Part shown: positions 6,590-10,571 of the stretch, piece after piece
How positions within the stretch are numbered: position 1 is the first letter of the stretch
Layout: the number at the start of each line of letters is the position of its first letter
Source of the DNA: Desulfobulbaceae bacterium
GTDB taxonomy: Bacteria; Desulfobacterota; Desulfobulbia; Desulfobulbales; Desulfocapsaceae
Direction: 5' to 3'
Length of the DNA: 10,571 nucleotides
Assembly (NCBI GenBank): GCA_030599175.1
Contig: JAUVON010000069.1
Coordinates: forward strand, 1-10,571
The notes under the pieces: model-generated
The model's database searches: none
What the model was told of the DNA's origin: nothing
The model's input: the letters and a program-made list of their open reading frames with translations, nothing else
Translations under genes and position numbers: made by a program

Positions 6590-7213
6590 TAGTACTTTAC
6601 TCCTGAATTACTTGTTTCTTAAAAGGAATATAATTTTAAAAAATCAAACCATTAGAAACACCACCAGGTGATTTATGCCAATTGATTTTTCCGATTCCCG
6701 GAGTTGGTATTCCTTTTATCTCTATGTGATCGACCCGGCTTTTGCCGATTTGCCGATCTTATCTGCGAATGCGTTATGATCCGCTAATCATTTCTTGTTT
6801 GTTCTATAAAGGTTATCCCCGCCTCTGTTTGAGCCTGACCAGCAACAAATAATTGCAGCAATCCAGTGGCTCTGTATTATGATCACGATCAATCATAATT
6901 TCCAGATCCTGGTTGCAGGGGGCTTGGAATGGGCGTTAAGGTCAGTTTCTGCTCTGGAGTGACAGAGCATACGACATACAGTTCCTACTGTTCACTTGTT
7001 TACACAGTCAGTAGAAACTTCGACGGCAACGGACGATGCTCAAGGAAACAACGAGGTCAACGAGGACAACCTGGGGGAGTTCGCTCTACTTATAGAATTA
7101 ACAGCCGGAAACTATAGCCTGTTCTTGAAATTAAGCAAGGAAATAAAATGGTTTGTGAGAAATTATGTGAAACATGGTCTTTGCATAGCCGGTAATTTTT
7201 GTCGTCCGGTATG
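6590..7213. other. 624-bp gap without a convincing gene
   Basis: This stretch lies upstream of rhlE and downstream of the acyltransferase. I find no tRNA-like cloverleaf or complete mobile element. A plus-strand frame, open from 6963 with a TTG at 6996 and ending at 7262, encodes an acidic stretch (VETSTATDDAQGNNEVNEDN) and then hydrophobic residues. It has no ATG and no good ribosome-binding site, and it runs antisense into the acyltransferase 3' end, so it is either chance or a decayed gene. The rhlE-proximal part (6600-6680) is AT-rich. It has TTGGCA at 6681-6676 and TCTAAT at 6656-6651 on the minus strand, with a 19-nt spacer, only a weak promoter. Two dyads are listed separately. Confidence 0.6.
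6876..6899. promoter_or_regulatory. 8-bp perfect inverted repeat ATTATGAT/ATCATAAT
   Basis: ATTATGAT at 6876-6883 is mirrored exactly by ATCATAAT at 6892-6899 across an 8-nt spacer that holds further GATCA-type repeats. The shape fits a binding site for a dimeric regulator. It lies about 290 nt upstream of the rhlE start. No T-run follows on either strand, so it is unlikely to be a terminator. The regulator is unknown. Confidence 0.35.
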
Positions 7214-7214
7214 C
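7183..7214. repeat. Hairpin at the acyltransferase stop codon
   Basis: GCATAGCCGG at 7183-7192 and CCGGTATGC at 7206-7214 form a 9-bp stem with one bulge and a 13-nt loop. It touches the acyltransferase stop codon. On the minus strand the stem is followed by AAAGACC, not Ts, so it may stabilise the 3' end or act as a Rho-type or partial terminator. Confidence 0.4.
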
Positions 7215-7798
7215 TATTCAACAGTACATTTATTGGTGTATTTACCTGATATACCAACATAAGATGAGCGTATTTCGGTAATGTCCTTTTCGACATCACC
7301 GGTAGGGTAAAACGTAGATAAAAATCCACCCACTTTACGTTTATAGTCGAGAAAAGCGAGGGCGATTGGCACATTGGCACCAAGAGCTACGTAATAGAAT
7401 CCTGTCTTCCATTTATCAACTTTTGAACGTGTACCTTCTGGCGGAATAGTCACCACAAGACGATCACTTGCATCAAATGCTTCAATCATTTGCGTAACAA
7501 CATTATTAGATGAGGATCTGTTGATCGGGATCCCCCCCAGCCACTTCATAATGGAACCGCGCCACCCTTTAAACAGAGAATCTTTCCCCATCCAGTACAT
7601 ATCAAACCGGTAGACAAAAGCTATTGCCAATGCAAGTGGAAAATCCCAGTTACTGGTATGGGGAACTGCTACCAGAACATACTTGGGTTCCGTCGGCGGC
7701 TTACCTTCAAGCTTCCATCCCCATATTCTAAAAAAAACCCTGCACAAAACTACAATAATCGGCCTTAATATTGGCGTACTATACATTGTTTGTTGCAC
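7214..7798 (-). CDS. PlsC-like lysophospholipid/glycerolipid acyltransferase
   Basis: A 194-residue protein of the PlsC-like acyltransferase superfamily, which moves an acyl chain to a glycerolipid or related acceptor at the inner membrane. Block I is HTSNWD (His47, Asp52; the HX4D catalytic pair). Block II is GGIPINRSS (88-96). Block III is PPEGTRSKVDKWKTGFYYVA, with PEGT, and VPIA forms block IV. An N-terminal hydrophobic stretch (about 9-27) could anchor it. It is shorter than E. coli PlsC (about 245 residues), as in a common compact subgroup. The exact acceptor is unknown. The start is GTG at 7798: GGAG lies 5 nt upstream, whereas the next ATG (7786) would be 17 nt away. It follows the signalling gene by 126 nt on the same strand and may share its transcript. 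A hairpin overlaps its stop. Confidence 0.88.
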   Translation of the reverse strand: MQQTMYSTPILRPIIVVLCRVFFRIWGWKLEGKPPTEPKYVLVAVPHTSNWDFPLALAIAFVYRFDMYWMGKDSLFKGWRGSIMKWLGGIPINRSSSNNVVTQMIEAFDASDRLVVTIPPEGTRSKVDKWKTGFYYVALGANVPIALAFLDYKRKVGGFLSTFYPTGDVEKDITEIRSSYVGISGKYTNKCTVE

Positions 7799-7924
7799 TA
7801 CTACTCCAAATTCAATGTTAATGGTGGCCTTTGCTGGTTACCCGCAAGAAATCAGCTTCTTTTTCCATCATGCCTGTAGAGGGGCACTGAAAGTTCCGAT
7901 TTATCCGGATGAGATCAATCACTG

Positions 7925-10571
7925 TCAAAAAGAGATATCCCCCGCCCCCATTCCGCTCAGTCTTTTCCTCAGAGTTCCGATCTCGGCAAAGATTTTTTTC
8001 AACATATCTATTTCCATCCGGGTTTGTTCAGATAAAGAAACAAAATTATCAGGTTGTTCACCCATATTGATCTTTTTCACCTGGTGCCTCAGCCGGATCT
8101 GCATCAGGTAATTATATGATTGTACAACTTCCTGATAAGAACTCGTATTAAGAACTCCTTCCTCATGGATAAGTTCAAGGCGCTGCAGGGTATTTGTACT
8201 CTGCAGAGAATATTGTATAGCATAAATCCTTGCAAATCCTACAATCATTGCCAGAACATGCTTAATATTGAAAGTGTTTGCATTAACTCCTTCCGACTCC
8301 ACAGATATATTGCCGAAAAAATCCAATGGGATCTTAAACAGCAGGGTGTTCTCCGCCATAAGGCGAAAAAAAACAGGGCGATGCTCCACAACTTTTTGTA
8401 TATGGCTCCCTACCTCCTCCACCAGTCCGGCATCACCATAACTGCAATTAAAATCGAAGAAAATTCCGGCCTCCATAAGACCCTGCGGATTCGCCTCAAT
8501 AATCCAACGGGAAAAATAATTCTTCCAGACGCTGAGAGGTTGACACCATTTGGGATTCATGGCCATGAAATTTCCCTTGCAAAAATCATATCCCGCCATA
8601 TCCAGGTCAGTGCAGATTCGGGTACTTAGACGACCAAAATAATCTGTGACATCTTTAAGCTGATCTTCCGGTACATCTTCAAAGATTATGGCATTATCCT
8701 GATCCGTGGCCAGGGTCTGTTCTCCGCGGCCCTCACTTCCCATACTGACAAAGGCAAAACTTACAGGAGGATCACCACATTCAGTAAGAGCAAAATCCAT
8801 CAATTTGTCAAAAACAGCATCTGAAATGGAAGTAATGATCCGGGTAATATATTTTGCATGTACACCACTGTCGGTAAGAGCTTTGACTATCCCCGGCAGC
8901 CTTGCATGGCTGGCCGCGATCTCTTCCACATCTGTTGCTTCATTGATTTCGTTAATGAGAAAAGTAGTGGAAAAACGTTGAACCTCCAATAGTTCCTCAT
9001 TACTGATGACACTTACAATCCTGCCTTTAGCATCCTTCACACCAAGATGCTTTATGCCTTTCTCGCTCATCAGCAGAACAGCCTCAAAAATCATGGCAGT
9101 CTCTTCAACAGAGATGACGGGAGAGCTCATCACCTCATAAACCGGTGTCTCAAGAGAGATGTTTTCAGCAACCACTCGCTCCCTTAGAACCATATCGGTT
9201 ATAATACCGATATGTGTTCCTGATTCGCTTTTGATCAACATTGAATTACGTCCGGCTCTTACCATGATTTTTGCAACTTCCCGGACAGGAGTATAAAGAT
9301 CACAATCCACACAATCACTGAGGATATTTTTCAATGGTTGATTTAAGAACATTGCAGAAGTCTGCAGGTCAACGATTAATTTATCCCTTTCCTGGTCTCG
9401 CTTTTTTTCGCTGGTAATATCTTCTACGATGCCTTCACAATATAACGGGTTCCCCTTTTCATCTCTGGTCAATACCAACGAAAGAGAGGCTATGCCAACA
9501 CTATCTTTTCCCTTTTTGAGCGTAAAGATCTTATCTTTGACAAGACCTTCCTTTGCAAGAGTTTCCATCAAGTCTGCAGGCTCATCAAGATTCTGCAGAT
9601 GATCGATGAGTCTGGCGCCCATCAGACCATCCTCGGTCAAATTGAATATTCTGAGTGTTTCAGAATTGGCTTCCAGTAAACGAAAATCTTTTTCCGCTGT
9701 TGTGCGGAAGATACCGATCGGTAATCTGCTGGTAAGCAATTTATACTGCTCCTGACTTTCACCCAACTGCTTCTTTATCCTTTCCCGACGGCTCAGATCC
9801 CTTGCAGTCATCAGCAGAACACTTTCATCGCCAAATAATTTTGTCATAAAAGTTAAGCGGGTATGGACCTGAGAGCCATCCTTTCTCAGCATCTGTGCCT
9901 CGACCTGACCTGATTCTTTTTTGCCCTCAAAAAACGCCTTTACATCTTTTCTACTTAAATCGTCTGTATTGTCGGTGAAGAAGAGCCCCTCCGGGTTTTG
10001 CAATTCAAGTTCTTCTGCAGAATAACCGAGAAATTGCCACATGCTGGAGTTCGAATAGATGCATTTTCCATGCAAAATCATCATGACAGGTTTTGTAGCA
10101 GTCTCAACCAGGGTTTTGTACTTTTCTCTCGATCTTTTCAATTCTTCTTCAGTTTCCCTCTTTTTTCTCTCTATCACCAGACTTTGCCGGCTCATATAAA
10201 AAAGCAAAAATGAAAAAACCAGGGCTGCAGCAAGAGCAAAAAACGAAAGTCTTCTGGAAATCTCCGTCGTCTTCCTCTCTACATCATCAAGAAACACACC
10301 GGTGCCGACAATCCATCCCCACGGTTCAAATTTTTTCACATAAGAAAGTTTCGCTACCACTTTTTCATCACTGTATTTTGTATGCCATGTATGATTAAGA
10401 AAACCATCATCTTTGCTGGATGCTACCCGTATAAATTCAAGGAAAATCTGATTTCCATCGGAATCTCTGTATTGACTGAGGTCGGTGCCGATCATCTCTT
10501 TGGAATAGGGGTGCATCACCATTTTCGGCTGCAGATCACAGATCCAGAAATAGTTCTGGTTGGTATCACCA
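7925..10571 (-). CDS. Cache-PAS-PAS-CBS-CBS-DUF294 membrane signalling nucleotidyltransferase (incomplete at the right edge)
   Basis: The frame is open to the window edge, so the N-terminus is missing. Residues here are numbered from the Met at 10522, giving 865, with 16 more residues visible upstream (…NQNYFWICDLQPK). Order: the end of an extracytoplasmic Cache domain (to about 80; MHPYSKEMIGTDLS, then PWGWIVGTGVFLDD); a membrane helix (92-111); a charged helical linker; PAS 1 (about 132-250); PAS 2 with a PAC-type end (about 256-375); two CBS domains (about 396-455 and 459-515); a DUF294 nucleotidyltransferase domain with SMGSEGRGEQTLATDQDNA (593-611: Gly595-Ser596, Arg599, Asp607 and Asp609), related to the GlnD uridylyltransferase catalytic motif; and DUF294_C (about 700-860). 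There is no histidine kinase, GGDEF, EAL or receiver domain. The inferred role is to sense a periplasmic small ligand and perhaps adenine nucleotides, and to modify an unknown target by nucleotidyl transfer. The acyltransferase gene is next downstream. Confidence 0.9.
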   Translation of the reverse strand, partial: GDTNQNYFWICDLQPKMVMHPYSKEMIGTDLSQYRDSDGNQIFLEFIRVASSKDDGFLNHTWHTKYSDEKVVAKLSYVKKFEPWGWIVGTGVFLDDVERKTTEISRRLSFFALAAALVFSFLLFYMSRQSLVIERKKRETEEELKRSREKYKTLVETATKPVMMILHGKCIYSNSSMWQFLGYSAEELELQNPEGLFFTDNTDDLSRKDVKAFFEGKKESGQVEAQMLRKDGSQVHTRLTFMTKLFGDESVLLMTARDLSRRERIKKQLGESQEQYKLLTSRLPIGIFRTTAEKDFRLLEANSETLRIFNLTEDGLMGARLIDHLQNLDEPADLMETLAKEGLVKDKIFTLKKGKDSVGIASLSLVLTRDEKGNPLYCEGIVEDITSEKKRDQERDKLIVDLQTSAMFLNQPLKNILSDCVDCDLYTPVREVAKIMVRAGRNSMLIKSESGTHIGIITDMVLRERVVAENISLETPVYEVMSSPVISVEETAMIFEAVLLMSEKGIKHLGVKDAKGRIVSVISNEELLEVQRFSTTFLINEINEATDVEEIAASHARLPGIVKALTDSGVHAKYITRIITSISDAVFDKLMDFALTECGDPPVSFAFVSMGSEGRGEQTLATDQDNAIIFEDVPEDQLKDVTDYFGRLSTRICTDLDMAGYDFCKGNFMAMNPKWCQPLSVWKNYFSRWIIEANPQGLMEAGIFFDFNCSYGDAGLVEEVGSHIQKVVEHRPVFFRLMAENTLLFKIPLDFFGNISVESEGVNANTFNIKHVLAMIVGFARIYAIQYSLQSTNTLQRLELIHEEGVLNTSSYQEVVQSYNYLMQIRLRHQVKKINMGEQPDNFVSLSEQTRMEIDMLKKIFAEIGTLRKRLSGMGAGDISF

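Noticed and set aside
6590..7213. tRNA or other structured RNA gene in the long gap
   Set aside because: No cloverleaf, T-loop GTTCRA sequence or CCA end was found. The dyads seen are short and isolated.
7683..8111. Plus-strand 142-codon frame across the acyltransferase/sensor gap
   Set aside because: It is antisense to two well-supported genes and its sequence shows no domain.
7925..10571. Sensor histidine kinase, suggested by the Cache-TM-PAS-PAS layout
   Set aside because: No H-box, N-box or G-box follows the PAS domains. Two CBS domains and a DUF294 nucleotidyltransferase follow instead.

Overview
The window looks like chromosomal DNA of a Gram-negative bacterium. The gene set (HtpX, RhlE, a MoeA subtype, a Cache/PAS/CBS/DUF294 signalling protein) and moderate base composition suggest a sulfate-reducer-like deltaproteobacterium (Desulfobacterota). 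That placement rests on remembered protein resemblance, not on a marker gene. No rRNA, tRNA, CRISPR array, phage gene or intact transposase is visible.

Layout. (1) 1-584: the 5' end of a minus-strand gene, probably a CGGC-domain protein, leaves the window on the left. A divergent intergenic region follows. It carries a 248-bp palindromic MITE-like element (204-451) with terminal inverted repeats and a 9-bp target duplication, plus two extra copies of its end motif (135-162). (2) 585-1268 (+): a transglutaminase-like protein that converges on moeA. (3) 3413-1281 (-): htpX, a membrane zinc protease, then a moeA-type gene 24 nt downstream. The moeA terminator is built into its own last codons. 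(4) 6589-3675 (-): rhlE-type DEAD-box helicase, then a YbiT-like ABC-F ATPase 17 nt later, a likely RNA/ribosome-maintenance operon. The 261-bp gap between the ABC-F gene and htpX holds a sigma-32-like and a sigma-70-like promoter candidate. (5) 6590-7213: an unusually long gap with no convincing gene and two clear dyads. (6) 7798-7214 (-): a PlsC-like acyltransferase starting with GTG. (7) 10571-7925 (-): a large membrane signalling protein, incomplete at the right edge. It runs Cache, TM, PAS, PAS, CBS, CBS, DUF294 nucleotidyltransferase, DUF294_C, and has no histidine kinase or cyclic-di-GMP output.

Taken together, the middle is a stress and housekeeping block: membrane protein quality control, RNA remodelling, ribosome rescue and molybdenum cofactor synthesis. 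The two most notable items are the foldback element with its intact target duplication and the one-piece sensor-to-nucleotidyltransferase protein. No clear defence system or other undescribed multi-gene system is visible.
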